IMG/VR virus record: IMGVR_UViG_3300025401_000080
Span: 1 to 29,685 of that record
DNA length: 29,685 nucleotides
From: a virus
Strand: one strand, 5' to 3'
The position numbers were made by a program, and so were the translations under genes. Each line of letters opens with the position of its first letter. Within the stretch, counting starts at the first letter, position 1. This document shows positions 20,923 through 29,685 of this stretch, in pieces. Under the pieces are notes generated by a model. The model had not been told where the DNA came from. It worked only from the letters and a program-made list of their open reading frames with translations, and made no database searches.

Positions 20923-22230
20923 TTAAAAATTATAATTTTTAGAGTATTTATGTTTTACTGCAAAGCCATTTTCACATAGTATTTTTTTTATCTCTATTAA
21001 AAATTCTTTGCCATCATCTATAGAGTAATCAAAAAGAAATGCATCATAGGTAATTAGTACTAATTTACTTTTACATTTTTTAGATTCGATAAAATTTTTT
21101 ATTTTTTCTATTTTAAAAATATTATTTTTAGTCTCTAGATTTTGTATAATATAATTAAAAAGCTTAAGCTTATTTATTTCTTGAGATTTTCTTAATAATT
21201 TTCCAGTAGGTAATATATAAGAACCATTTCTTTTATAAATATTCCAAGAATTCTCTATAAAATAGTCTAATCTAGAAAAAAATTCTATATTTTTATATTG
21301 ATCATCAATACCCCCATATAGTTGTTTAAATGAAATTTCTTTAGATTTATTATACTCCTCTTGTGTAAGTTCATCTTTTGAAAAGTATAATTTTCCTAAT
21401 TGAGTATGTATAGACTCTTGAGGATTTGTAAATTTATAGTCTATTAACTGCGCTATTAGCCTAAGATGATATGCATCAAAATCAAATTCTACTAAATAAT
21501 CAAATCTAGGAATAAAACACTCTCTAAATTCTGGAGTTTTAGGTACTGCTACAAAATTTATATTTGAGAATGAATTTGATGGTCTACCAGTAGTATTATA
21601 CATATTATAATATGAATAGACTATATTATCCTTTATTAGCAGATTTGGAATAGTAAGATGATACGCGCTAATTAATTTAGAATTGTCTACTGCAATACCC
21701 TGAGTCTCAACCCAATTATATAAATATGAGGCCTTATTTAATATTTCATAATCTCTTTCTAAATCAAATAAACTTTCTACTTTCTTATATAAACACTCAT
21801 ATTTTTCATAATGCTTTGTGATTGGTATAAGTTCATTTATATACTGTGATGGGGCTCTATTATAATAAAAATCCCGATGTATTACTGTATCACACTCAAG
21901 CTTATTTTCTTCTATCCCCTGATCTAGTCTTATAAAATTTAAATCTACAGTATTATTAAGATCTAGAAAGTAAGAGTGGAATTTTTTATCGAGTAAATAG
22001 ACTTTCTTGTGTGAATTTATAAAAGATTGAATCTGGGCTATTTCTAAGCTAAATCCTTCGCTGTGGTTTACAGGGAATATGTAACCTTTGCTGCCATTAT
22101 TATAATAGACCAGTGAGCATCTAGTAAGCGCAGGATGACTTTTTTCTGAAGAGGGTATTACTTGAATAAAACAAACATCACTTGATTCCAGCCTTGAAAG
22201 CTGATCAGACGTTTCTATAATAAAATACAT
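20923..22230 (-). CDS. Compact, divergent family A DNA-polymerase-like protein
   Basis: This 435-residue second PolA-type protein has core motifs in order. TTGRPS (213-218) corresponds to TGRLSS. EFDFDAYHLRLIAQL (248-262) is motif A, with Asp250 in the place of Klenow D705 but His255 replacing the usual Glu. SKEISFKQLYGG (296-307) is motif B, with Lys297, Phe301 and Tyr305 conserved. LITYDAFLF (392-400) is motif C, with Asp396 retained and HDE changed to YDA. The first 130 residues look like a degenerate exonuclease fold without the D-x-E residues. The thumb appears shortened. Both metal-binding Asp are present, so activity is possible; translesion, gap-filling or priming roles are open. The main replicase is at 7240-9549. 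Confidence 0.75.
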   Translation of the reverse strand: MYFIIETSDQLSRLESSDVCFIQVIPSSEKSHPALTRCSLVYYNNGSKGYIFPVNHSEGFSLEIAQIQSFINSHKKVYLLDKKFHSYFLDLNNTVDLNFIRLDQGIEENKLECDTVIHRDFYYNRAPSQYINELIPITKHYEKYECLYKKVESLFDLERDYEILNKASYLYNWVETQGIAVDNSKLISAYHLTIPNLLIKDNIVYSYYNMYNTTGRPSNSFSNINFVAVPKTPEFRECFIPRFDYLVEFDFDAYHLRLIAQLIDYKFTNPQESIHTQLGKLYFSKDELTQEEYNKSKEISFKQLYGGIDDQYKNIEFFSRLDYFIENSWNIYKRNGSYILPTGKLLRKSQEINKLKLFNYIIQNLETKNNIFKIEKIKNFIESKKCKSKLVLITYDAFLFDYSIDDGKEFLIEIKKILCENGFAVKHKYSKNYNF

Positions 22231-22284
22231 ACATAACCTTTAATAGAATTTACATTATAATATCAAATTTTATCTATCTATCTC

Positions 22285-22950
22285 TTAAGTTGTTGGTCTA
22301 GCATATTTATCATACTTTCCATTTATAAAATCTTTTATACCTAAAAACGTAATATCTAAAGTCTCTGTTAATCTTTTATTTGTATCTATGATCCCAGCTC
22401 TAGAATCAAATTGAGATATTCTTATAGTATTAAGTGGTCCAGTTAATTTCCAAAAAATAGAAGCTGTCTGCCACAAGGTTATATCATATGGAGTAGTACC
22501 ATTATTTATAGAGCTGTACTCTTCTGGTGATATTTCTATAACATAGCCCTTATTATTTATTTTCTTAGCAAAATATCTAATAATATAACCTCTTATATAA
22601 TCACTATCTAAAATATATGGATAGTATGGCACTGGGCCATTTGCATTTGCATTAGACGTCTGAGTTGGATTTATTGTCTTTGTAGATGAATTAGTAGACG
22701 ATATTGCATTTATTACTGATTGAGGTGTATTACTACTCGCAAGATTTAATAGAGCTGGAGAGTTTAATATTTGCGTTTTAGGAGTTAATTTCTCGCCTGG
22801 TCCTGTGAGAGGATCTGGTCCTGAATATGCTGAGCCGTCATATGTTAAATAGTACTGACCTACAAAAGATTGACCATTTAGAATAAAATCTCCTCCAGTA
22901 GTCTTTTGATTTGGTATTACTCTTGCAGATGGATAATATCTTAGTGGCAT
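22285..22950 (-). CDS. Probable virion structural protein (tail region)
   Basis: This 221-residue protein begins LRYYPSARVIPNQKTTGGDFILNGQSFVGQYYLTYDGSAYSGPDP, a beta-rich, Gly/Tyr-rich pattern I associate with uncharacterised virion proteins of marine phages. A Ser/Thr/Asn-rich linker follows (residues 75-105), then a mixed domain ending ETLDITFLGIKDFINGKYDKYARP. It has no enzymatic motif. It starts 1 base after the stop of the large baseplate hub gene, so it is very likely made with the tail proteins and may be a wedge or hub accessory. The exact role is unknown. Confidence 0.6.
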   Translation of the reverse strand: MPLRYYPSARVIPNQKTTGGDFILNGQSFVGQYYLTYDGSAYSGPDPLTGPGEKLTPKTQILNSPALLNLASSNTPQSVINAISSTNSSTKTINPTQTSNANANGPVPYYPYILDSDYIRGYIIRYFAKKINNKGYVIEISPEEYSSINNGTTPYDITLWQTASIFWKLTGPLNTIRISQFDSRAGIIDTNKRLTETLDITFLGIKDFINGKYDKYARPTT

Positions 22951-22951
22951 A

Positions 22952-25900
22952 TTATATTAAATTATTTATTTGTTGTAATGTAGTATCTTTATCTATATTA
23001 TTATATCCTTTAGATTTAAAATACCCAATAACAGTATTAGTATATGATACAGGATTATTTTTAGGATCACTTGGGGGCGCGTAGTAAGATAGATATTGAA
23101 ATAAAGTCATATTTGATGTATAGATCCTTGATGTATTATTTAAAGCTCCTTTTAATACCTGACTCCATTGTGCTTTTATACCATCCTCTAATGTAAGATA
23201 TGATGTTATAGTACCCTTACTAGTATCTGTGCGTACATTACCTGGATTATTTGTTTTATAAGCTACATTAGTTTCATCTCCAAATCCTTCAACTTGAGCT
23301 TGAGCTTGCATTAATATTCTTATACCTTTAGAAATATTAGGTAGCGCTTTATCTTGTGCTGGAATATAGATAGTTCTTATAATATCATTTACACTTACAT
23401 TTGATGCAGATACTATATTATTTTGAATAATAGCAGTCTGTTTTTGAAGCGGTATTGTACCAGATTTAGATCTTACAGATGTATATGCATCACTATTTCT
23501 AAGTATAGTCATAAATCCATCTATAGTAGTAGTCCACTCACTATTTTGAAAATTATGAGATATTCTGCCTATTGAAAATGCAACTCTTTTTGGAAAATTT
23601 TGAGTACTTAATTTTGATCTACTATATCTATATGGCAGCAGCCCCTCATCTATAGTAAATAATTGAAATGGATATAGACTTGATATTCCATCCATAGTTA
23701 TATTTACTCTTACTGGAATTATCATCGCATGTACATTACCAGACTCTTGATTTCTAATATGCGCCATTTTTTCTATATAGTAATTTAAAGCCCTATTTTT
23801 TACATCATCTGTTAAAGAAAATGGCTGATTATCATTACTATTTACTTTAGCTCCATATATAGTTCTTACTACTTTATCAAAATTTATTGCTAATTCTGCT
23901 CTGCTAAATCTATCAGTAGGTTGAGTATTACTATTTAAATTTCTTAAATTTTGAGCATCTCCAATTTCATTTTTAAATCTATCCCTCGTCCCGTAATTAT
24001 ATATCCCAAAATCTGAAGTATCTTTTGAAAGACTTACTTGACTCCCTGGCACTGGATTTGCTGCAATGGATATTAAATTTGAAATTTTATTACTTATATC
24101 AGTTCTTAATTCAAAAGATCTAACTATTGAACCAACTCCATAAATTGGCAATTCAAATGCAGTATCATTATTTTTATCATAATTTATACAAATACCGTTT
24201 GTAGTTATAGAAGTATCTGCTGCGCCATTTACTTGATCATCTACTATAATATAGCAATTAGCATTATCATTATACGCTAATCTAAATGCATTTATTCCTC
24301 CAAGATATTTATTTAAATCTACTATTATAGTCTGTATAATAGACTGAAAATACACCTCATGATTATCGCTTGCTTTAGCATATCCTGATATAGTTTTTAA
24401 AAGATAATTAATATCAACTAAAATATTCATGAATTTACCAACATAACCATCTGTTTGAAGCCCGCCGTATTCGCTATTTTGTAATGGTAGATATTGATTT
24501 ATAATATTATCAGTCTCTGGATCAAAGATTGTCTGATTAAATTCCTGCTTTTCATTTTCTCCATTAGTATTTTGTATAGTTTTTTTATAGTATATAGTTC
24601 CATTACTTGAAAGAATATCTTTATCAAATAGACTATCATAGTCACTTTTATCTCCTGTAAAACGTATTAAAAATTTTTCTGGGTCTATCGAAAATTGTTT
24701 TTTATTACTTAAAAAGAAATTAGTCTCTGGATTAAAATCTATATATGCCATAGGAGTTATGACTTCACTATTATAATTTGATCTATTATAAAGAATACCA
24801 GTGTGATTTAGCATCATAAGAAAAGATCCTAAGGTAATATAAATAGACTGTTTAGTGTCTTTATCTGGCACTTCCAAATTTAAAGATTCATTATATCCAG
24901 CAGTAAAAAGAGTAAATAATATTTCAAAATCTACTGGTTTTATATAATTATAATGATTTTTTAATGTTGGATTATTTCCAGTTACATTAAAAGCATTTTC
25001 TCCACTCATTAAATATCTGCTATTTCCATAATAGGTATTTATTTTTAATCTCTCTTTTTCATCTAATCCTCCATTTATGTATTTACTATATACATCATCA
25101 GTCAATTCAGCTTTTATTTGATCTACTGTAGGGAATCTTCCATCAGGAAATATAGTTGAATATGCACCTTCAGAAAATAAATCTTTATAAAATTGATCTT
25201 GTATTTCTTTTTTTATAGTACTTTGATTTGGATTATTATATACATATAGCATTATTGATTTAAGCATAAGCTCAATAGCAGATTCAGATTCTATAGCGCT
25301 TTTAAATTGATCTATATTATATTTAGCATTTATAGATTTTTTTTTATCTTTTATATCTTTATCATAATCTTGTTGTGCGGCTGAAATAGATTGATTATAT
25401 TTATCTACTGGTTTATTCTCTGATAAAGGCTGAGGTCCTTCTACAGTTTTTATTAATGATAAATCGGCTAATGCTCTTAATTGATATTCTGATATATCTG
25501 CTCCTCCTAAATATATTTGTAATTGAAATTTATTAATTGGTTCAATAGCTGATAATTTTATATAAGAATATAAATCAGATGTAGATTTCCCATTTATATT
25601 AGAATCTATAGCTTCAATTTTATATTTTGTATTTGAATTATTATATGCATCATAAATACTAGTAGGATTATTTATACCTTTTGGTATAGCAATACCTATA
25701 GCATACTTATAATCTGGACCATATTTTATAGCCCTTGTATAATAATTACTAGTTAATAAATCTGATAAAAAACCATCTATACTATCTCCAGATTTTCGAA
25801 TAGTATCTGTAAAAGCATTTGCATTAGGACTAGTTACTTTTAATAATTCAAGTAATCTAGGAATATCTAAAGTTACATGTATATCACCTATATCATCAGA

Positions 25901-27367
25901 TGATAAATGTGATAAATTAAATTGTTTTGGTGCTATATATTTACCATTTATATCATTATTTATATTTTTAAAAAATATTGCATTATTTGTAGTAAATGAT
26001 GACCCCCCTTCTATATAATATGCTATATCTTCATCTGCTGTAGATGATTGATTATTTGCAGGTTTACTAAATTCATATTTTGAGATCCATGTATCTGTAT
26101 CTGTTTGAGCTGATGATTTATATAATGTTAAAGCTTCATCAGATTGTACATATAATTTTCCTAAATTACGTATAGCTTGAGAATATCCAAATTGTTTATA
26201 ATCATTATTAAAAGTATTTTGATTTTTATTATAAAAATCGACTGCTTTTCTTTCAACATCTGGGGTATTAATATAAGAATGATCTCCTATCTTGATATGA
26301 CCTGTATTAAATAATAAATTTTGAAAAGGGTCAGATATTTGTAATTGAGCCCATAAATTATTCGTATTATTCAAATCACCTATTGCTTGTGTGTAAATAC
26401 TTTGTCTATTAGCATCTGCTTGCGCTTCTGCCTGAGCTACCTCTCCTTTTCTTCTTCTATCTAAATAATCTTTAAGTTGATTTTCATAGGCTCTTGTCAT
26501 ACCAGGATGATTAATTTTCATATTATCCATAAGCGCGCCTAATGCAAGTGCTTTTATAGTACAATCATAGCCACCCTCTGAAGTCATGGCAAAATTAAAT
26601 TGAGTTATAGTTGCAAGAAATCCGCCGTAATTCCCTAAAGATTTTTGAGTATTTGTATTTATTTTGATCATTAGCTCCTCTTTAGTCCAATCAGATTTAA
26701 AAGGATTTCCAATCATAAACATCTCTGATGAATTTAATTTCCCTAAATTATCAAAATATTTTGTATGACCCCACTCTATAAGAATTGTAAAACCTGGTCT
26801 AAAGTATAGCGCATCTATAATATCAAGCTGTGATTTATCCCAAACTTTAAGATTTATATTTACAGTCCTAAGCGATCCCATTTTACCAGTAGACTCCACT
26901 GTCATACTAGTAATACCTGGCATAGGTCTATAACCATACTTTTTAATTTCACTATCTCCAAGCATGCCATATGATCCACCTAGACCATATCTAAGATTCA
27001 TAGATCCATCTGTAAGAGATGGTTTTATTGTATATTGTGAAGTACCTCCATATAATACAAATTTTTCAGCAAGACTGCTCTCATTTGGTAATGTGTCGCC
27101 TATTATATCTTCATAATTTTTATAAAGAGGGGATTTTTGTTGAATAGTAATAGAGGCGCCTGGATTATCGACTGATTCATTTTCAATTAAATCAACTGAA
27201 GACACTACTCTTATCCAAGAATTTTTATTTGCAAAATAGATTAGATCTTCTTGACTTCTATTCTTTTCAGAAAGTTTTTCACTTCTTTTTTTAAGCTGAT
27301 TTGCAGCCCAGGGGTATATTGAATAACCTGCAATATTACATATTTGCTCTAAATCTGCTGTAGGCAT
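22952..27367 (-). CDS. Large baseplate hub protein with C-terminal muralytic-type domain
   Basis: This is the largest gene here, at 1471 residues. The N-terminal quarter includes NLRYGLGGSYGMLG, a beta-rich MTVESTGKMGSLRTVNINLKVWD region and FRPGFTILIEWGHTKYF, patterns typical of gp27/gpD-like hub modules. The middle is long and Asn/Ser/Ile-rich with a charged coiled coil (QDYDKDIKDKKKS). The region before the end holds a second beta domain (VNITMDGISSLYPFQLFTIDEGLLPYRY). The last 130 residues (from about 1341) carry QVEGFG, TNNPGNVRT and LTLEDGIKAQW, a pattern seen in phage muramidase/P5-like lytic domains with Glu in EGF. It probably combines hub and cell-wall-penetrating functions. Neighbours on both sides are tail genes. 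Confidence 0.8.
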   Translation of the reverse strand: MPTADLEQICNIAGYSIYPWAANQLKKRSEKLSEKNRSQEDLIYFANKNSWIRVVSSVDLIENESVDNPGASITIQQKSPLYKNYEDIIGDTLPNESSLAEKFVLYGGTSQYTIKPSLTDGSMNLRYGLGGSYGMLGDSEIKKYGYRPMPGITSMTVESTGKMGSLRTVNINLKVWDKSQLDIIDALYFRPGFTILIEWGHTKYFDNLGKLNSSEMFMIGNPFKSDWTKEELMIKINTNTQKSLGNYGGFLATITQFNFAMTSEGGYDCTIKALALGALMDNMKINHPGMTRAYENQLKDYLDRRRKGEVAQAEAQADANRQSIYTQAIGDLNNTNNLWAQLQISDPFQNLLFNTGHIKIGDHSYINTPDVERKAVDFYNKNQNTFNNDYKQFGYSQAIRNLGKLYVQSDEALTLYKSSAQTDTDTWISKYEFSKPANNQSSTADEDIAYYIEGGSSFTTNNAIFFKNINNDINGKYIAPKQFNLSHLSSDDIGDIHVTLDIPRLLELLKVTSPNANAFTDTIRKSGDSIDGFLSDLLTSNYYTRAIKYGPDYKYAIGIAIPKGINNPTSIYDAYNNSNTKYKIEAIDSNINGKSTSDLYSYIKLSAIEPINKFQLQIYLGGADISEYQLRALADLSLIKTVEGPQPLSENKPVDKYNQSISAAQQDYDKDIKDKKKSINAKYNIDQFKSAIESESAIELMLKSIMLYVYNNPNQSTIKKEIQDQFYKDLFSEGAYSTIFPDGRFPTVDQIKAELTDDVYSKYINGGLDEKERLKINTYYGNSRYLMSGENAFNVTGNNPTLKNHYNYIKPVDFEILFTLFTAGYNESLNLEVPDKDTKQSIYITLGSFLMMLNHTGILYNRSNYNSEVITPMAYIDFNPETNFFLSNKKQFSIDPEKFLIRFTGDKSDYDSLFDKDILSSNGTIYYKKTIQNTNGENEKQEFNQTIFDPETDNIINQYLPLQNSEYGGLQTDGYVGKFMNILVDINYLLKTISGYAKASDNHEVYFQSIIQTIIVDLNKYLGGINAFRLAYNDNANCYIIVDDQVNGAADTSITTNGICINYDKNNDTAFELPIYGVGSIVRSFELRTDISNKISNLISIAANPVPGSQVSLSKDTSDFGIYNYGTRDRFKNEIGDAQNLRNLNSNTQPTDRFSRAELAINFDKVVRTIYGAKVNSNDNQPFSLTDDVKNRALNYYIEKMAHIRNQESGNVHAMIIPVRVNITMDGISSLYPFQLFTIDEGLLPYRYSRSKLSTQNFPKRVAFSIGRISHNFQNSEWTTTIDGFMTILRNSDAYTSVRSKSGTIPLQKQTAIIQNNIVSASNVSVNDIIRTIYIPAQDKALPNISKGIRILMQAQAQVEGFGDETNVAYKTNNPGNVRTDTSKGTITSYLTLEDGIKAQWSQVLKGALNNTSRIYTSNMTLFQYLSYYAPPSDPKNNPVSYTNTVIGYFKSKGYNNIDKDTTLQQINNLI

Positions 27368-27370
27368 AAC

Positions 27371-27688
27371 TTATCTTACTGTGTTTATTTGATTATAATT
27401 ATTTACTATTGATCTAATATCTGAAGGAAGTCTTAATTGTACTCCTATTGGAGGAAAAACACTATCGCATGATAATGAATTTGCAGATGCAATTACCCAC
27501 CAATATCCAGGATCTCCATAGATATTATTTGACATAACATCCATTCTATCTCCTAATACAGTAATAACATAAATATCATTATCAGACAGAGGAATATCTG
27601 GATATATAGCATTTACATATATAGATTTTGATCTAGGATCTACTGGATCGCTCTTTATTGTTAATATATTTTGATATCTATTTATCAT
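27371..27688 (-). CDS. Baseplate wedge protein, gp53/LysM-like
   Basis: This 105-residue protein has IYVITVLGDRMDVMSNNIYGDPGYWWVIASAN, the tail LysM-type signature (D-R-x-D-x-L/M, YGDPxxWW-I-A-x-A-N) found in T4 gp53-like wedge proteins and small tail X-like proteins. It probably clamps baseplate subunits together. The length fits a minimal LysM-like wedge; T4 gp53 is longer. It lies 3 bases before the hub gene and 23 bases after the tube-junction-like gene, the usual tail-operon setting. The C-terminus PSDIRSIVNNYNQINTVR is an added helix. Confidence 0.78.
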   Translation of the reverse strand: MINRYQNILTIKSDPVDPRSKSIYVNAIYPDIPLSDNDIYVITVLGDRMDVMSNNIYGDPGYWWVIASANSLSCDSVFPPIGVQLRLPSDIRSIVNNYNQINTVR

Positions 27689-27711
27689 TGTTTTATATTA
27701 ATTATAGGTAA

Positions 27712-29352
27712 TTATAATGGTATTTCTGGAATAGGAGTTTGAGTAATAGGAGTAGGAGTAGGGGTTTGTTGATTTATTTTAGATATTGCATCATAAACAC
27801 GTAATTTAGATTGTAAAAATCCCTGTTTTGTACCATTTGTAATTAAATTAGTAATAGAATCTGGCGTTGATCTACTTGGTAATATATCATGTATAGGTTT
27901 AAAAGTTATAGATACATCTAAAACATGTGGTAATTCTTGTAAACTAGGATTATCATCTATATTTATTTCCCAAGGTATACTATTGTCTACAGTGATATTT
28001 ACATTTTCTAAAAATCCAGGTACTCTATATAAATAGTCCCCTAAAGTAATTTTTACTAGAGGCGCTCTCATAGTCTGATTTCCATTAGTAGAGTAATCTG
28101 GGTAGACTTGAGATATTAAATAATTAAGTTTATTATATAGAGGTTGTAGTTCACTTGCACTAAATGCTGCTACTTTAAAAGAAAATGATATACTTCTTGA
28201 AAATCCTTGATAAGTATAAAATTCTTCTCCTCTACCATAATATCTAAAAGAATTTAGTACTGCAGAATTTGAGTCTGTAAATCCATTAGATAATAGTACT
28301 CTAAATATAAGGGCCACATAGTTATTTGGATGATCATTATCTACACACTCAAATCCAAATTTTATACTATCAGTCTTTGGTATTTTTAATATACTAGCCA
28401 TTATTTTATAAGGATCATCTCCATTTATAGGATTTATAGCTTGTGGATATAGTGAATTTATAACATCATTTCTTGATCCTGAAGGCGCTGAAACATTATA
28501 TACTCCTATGCGATTTTGCATAGATTTTTTATTAGTATAAGGTTCTGTTTTAGTAAAATCCTTGCTGCCTTTTACAGGGGTCTGTTGTGCAATTTGAGCA
28601 TATGTCATATTACTACCTATTAAATTTATAGTAGTATCAAATGCTCTTTTTATTACTGTATTTCCAGATTGATACCCTGAATTTGGTCCACCCGGGTAAT
28701 TAAATAGTGTATTTGCAGTTGTAGAAATACCTAAACTTTTAGCAAGTGCTAGATCTATTATTGGCACACTAAATACTGTAGTAGGTGCAGTAGTCATATT
28801 ACTAATCTTTAATTTAGTAAGTAATAATAATCTATTATTTACTGCATCATTAGATATATTTTGAAATCCTACTGTATCTGCATAGTATTGATCTCTAGCG
28901 CCAAAATTAACACTGCCCACTCTTGTAAGATGTCCTCCGGTGCCCTGTATTTTAACTTGACCTAAAAGATTATCTACACTATATACTCGAGTATTTTCTA
29001 CAATTCCAGGCAAAATTTGTGAATTATATGAATCTATAAAACTAGGACCAGTTTCCATTTTAGGATTTGTAAATTGTAAAGTTCTCTGTTTATCTAAAAA
29101 TACTTTACCTTTTACTGGATCATTTAAAAATGCCTTAATCCTCTGCGTGTCTATTTCTCTTGAAGGGTATGTACCTCCTCTAATAGGAAAATCTACTAAT
29201 GTCCCAATATCCGCTTTTATAGTAACGCCTCCAACATCAGCAGAGCCGCTATTATTAAATTTCACATATGGCTGTCCAGAATAACCTCCTCCTTTTTGAT
29301 CTTGTGAAAATTTTAAAGATGTGTATTTAGTTTGTAGATTTATAAGTGCCAT
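27712..29352 (-). CDS. Tail tube / baseplate-junction-like virion protein
   Basis: This 546-residue protein has a C-terminal third with FSFKVAAFSASELQPLYNKLNYLISQVYPDY, then MRAPLVKITLGDYLYRVPGFLENVNITVDN, PWEINID, and LPHVLDVSITFKPIHD. This beta-barrel-rich layout is characteristic of tube-like modules in gp48/gp54-type baseplate-tube junction proteins and related virion proteins. The N-terminal part is Gly/Asn-rich with FPIRGGTYPSREIDTQRI. The C-terminus is a Pro/Thr tail (TPTPTPITQTPIPEIPL). It is a structural protein, but whether it corresponds to gp48, gp54 or a separate class is not decidable here. It precedes the wedge and hub genes. Confidence 0.68.
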   Translation of the reverse strand: MALINLQTKYTSLKFSQDQKGGGYSGQPYVKFNNSGSADVGGVTIKADIGTLVDFPIRGGTYPSREIDTQRIKAFLNDPVKGKVFLDKQRTLQFTNPKMETGPSFIDSYNSQILPGIVENTRVYSVDNLLGQVKIQGTGGHLTRVGSVNFGARDQYYADTVGFQNISNDAVNNRLLLLTKLKISNMTTAPTTVFSVPIIDLALAKSLGISTTANTLFNYPGGPNSGYQSGNTVIKRAFDTTINLIGSNMTYAQIAQQTPVKGSKDFTKTEPYTNKKSMQNRIGVYNVSAPSGSRNDVINSLYPQAINPINGDDPYKIMASILKIPKTDSIKFGFECVDNDHPNNYVALIFRVLLSNGFTDSNSAVLNSFRYYGRGEEFYTYQGFSRSISFSFKVAAFSASELQPLYNKLNYLISQVYPDYSTNGNQTMRAPLVKITLGDYLYRVPGFLENVNITVDNSIPWEINIDDNPSLQELPHVLDVSITFKPIHDILPSRSTPDSITNLITNGTKQGFLQSKLRVYDAISKINQQTPTPTPITQTPIPEIPL

Positions 29353-29362
29353 TATATTACTA

Positions 29363-29685
29363 TTATTTTGTTTGAGATGCGCCTGTTTGACCTCCAGTAT
29401 GATATGGATGAGTATTTGTACTATCTGCTGCTGGTAAATTATAATACACGGTCTGATTAGCCTGTCCTACTTTATGACCTTCTTGTTGTATAGTACTATT
29501 TAATTGAATTGTAACCGGTTGTACTCTATTTTGAGTAGGCGTAGTAGATGGTGTGGCTGCTGATGTATTATCTCTAAAACCTACTTGATTTGATATAGCA
29601 TTTGGAGATACCTCTTCTGGCTTAAAAAAATCTGAAACTTTTCCAGCCGCAATATCTAATCCGGCTCCTACTGCAAATGATTTCG
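29363..29685 (-). CDS. C-terminal part of an unidentified structural protein
   Basis: A frame open from the right edge ends at TAA (29365-29363) and gives the last 106 residues of a protein. It begins KSFAVGAGLDIAAGKVSDFFK, then has a Thr/Ser/Pro/Gln-rich linker, TIQLNSTIQQEGHKVGQANQTVYYNLPAADSTN and a Gly/Thr-rich end. The small-residue helix followed by polar linkers would fit the C-terminus of a tape-measure or other tail protein, and the position upstream of baseplate genes agrees, but that is inference. It ends 10 bases before the next gene's start. Confidence 0.6.
   Translation of the reverse strand, partial: KSFAVGAGLDIAAGKVSDFFKPEEVSPNAISNQVGFRDNTSAATPSTTPTQNRVQPVTIQLNSTIQQEGHKVGQANQTVYYNLPAADSTNTHPYHTGGQTGASQTK

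Noticed and set aside
20924-20941. 18-base palindrome TAAAAATTATAATTTTTA at the mini-PolA stop as a terminator
   Set aside because: It is pure A/T and mostly coding (the KNYNF end), so it is likely a by-product of composition.
1-29685. tRNA genes, CRISPR arrays and insertion sequences
   Set aside because: Intergenic gaps are too short for tRNA clusters, no cloverleaf or spaced direct repeats were seen, and the only tandem repeat encodes LRR units.

Overview
This is a segment of a large, AT-rich tailed-phage genome. Every gene I can support lies on the minus strand, packed end to end with frequent start/stop overlaps, and no gene-free stretch exceeds 300 bases. The hallmark proteins are a gp32-like single-strand binding protein, a UvsX/RecA-like recombinase, a FEN/RNase H-type 5' nuclease, a DnaB/gp41-like helicase, a family A DNA polymerase, phage GroEL/GroES, and contractile-type tail and baseplate proteins. 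Together they suggest a T4-like myovirus that uses PolA rather than PolB. None of the start codons I checked has a clear Shine-Dalgarno sequence; they sit behind A/T-rich leaders. That, with the low GC, makes a Bacteroidota host plausible, but this is only inference.

Layout in transcription order (high to low coordinates). (1) 29685-22285: virion genes, with the C-terminus of a structural protein, a tail tube/baseplate-junction-like protein, a small gp53/LysM-like wedge protein, a 1471-residue hub protein ending in a muralytic-type domain, and a conserved-looking structural protein. (2) 22230-20458: a compact second PolA-like protein and a small leucine-rich-repeat protein. (3) 20436-15363: the replication/recombination core of an unknown protein, gp32-like SSB, UvsX, a small endonuclease-like fragment, 5' nuclease and helicase. 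(4) 15326-10783: a small ORF, then a class II ribonucleotide reductase (NrdJ) broken into three genes by two split inteins, with endonuclease-like genes in the breaks. (5) 10768-7240: a zinc-metallopeptidase-like protein, two small proteins and the main DNA polymerase. (6) 7154-4920: a small ORF, groES and groEL. (7) 4782-1: an SGNH-like protein, a DUF6378-like protein, dUTPase, dCMP deaminase, a TS-fold enzyme that looks like a dCMP hydroxymethylase, a GIY-YIG homing endonuclease, a distant relative of base-hypermodification enzymes, and the start of another gene.

Two observations stand out. First, the 5' nuclease gene has an in-frame TAA between its N-terminal 34 codons, which carry the essential first aspartate, and the rest of the enzyme. 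The stop is flanked by CTT and CTC leucine codons and preceded by a perfect 12-bp inverted repeat. A 6-nt ribosomal hop from CUU to CUC would restore exactly the family consensus. Second, nrdJ needs two protein trans-splicing events. The first joins directly in front of the predicted thiyl-radical cysteine, and the second inside the conserved PSGT loop. One break contains a Vsr-like homing endonuclease whose GTG start is buried in a 15-bp inverted repeat.

The nucleotide genes (NrdJ, dCMP deaminase, dUTPase, hydroxymethylase-like enzyme) would supply dNTPs, possibly including a modified pyrimidine. The replication genes copy the DNA. The chaperonin, peptidase-like and tail genes serve virion production or host takeover.
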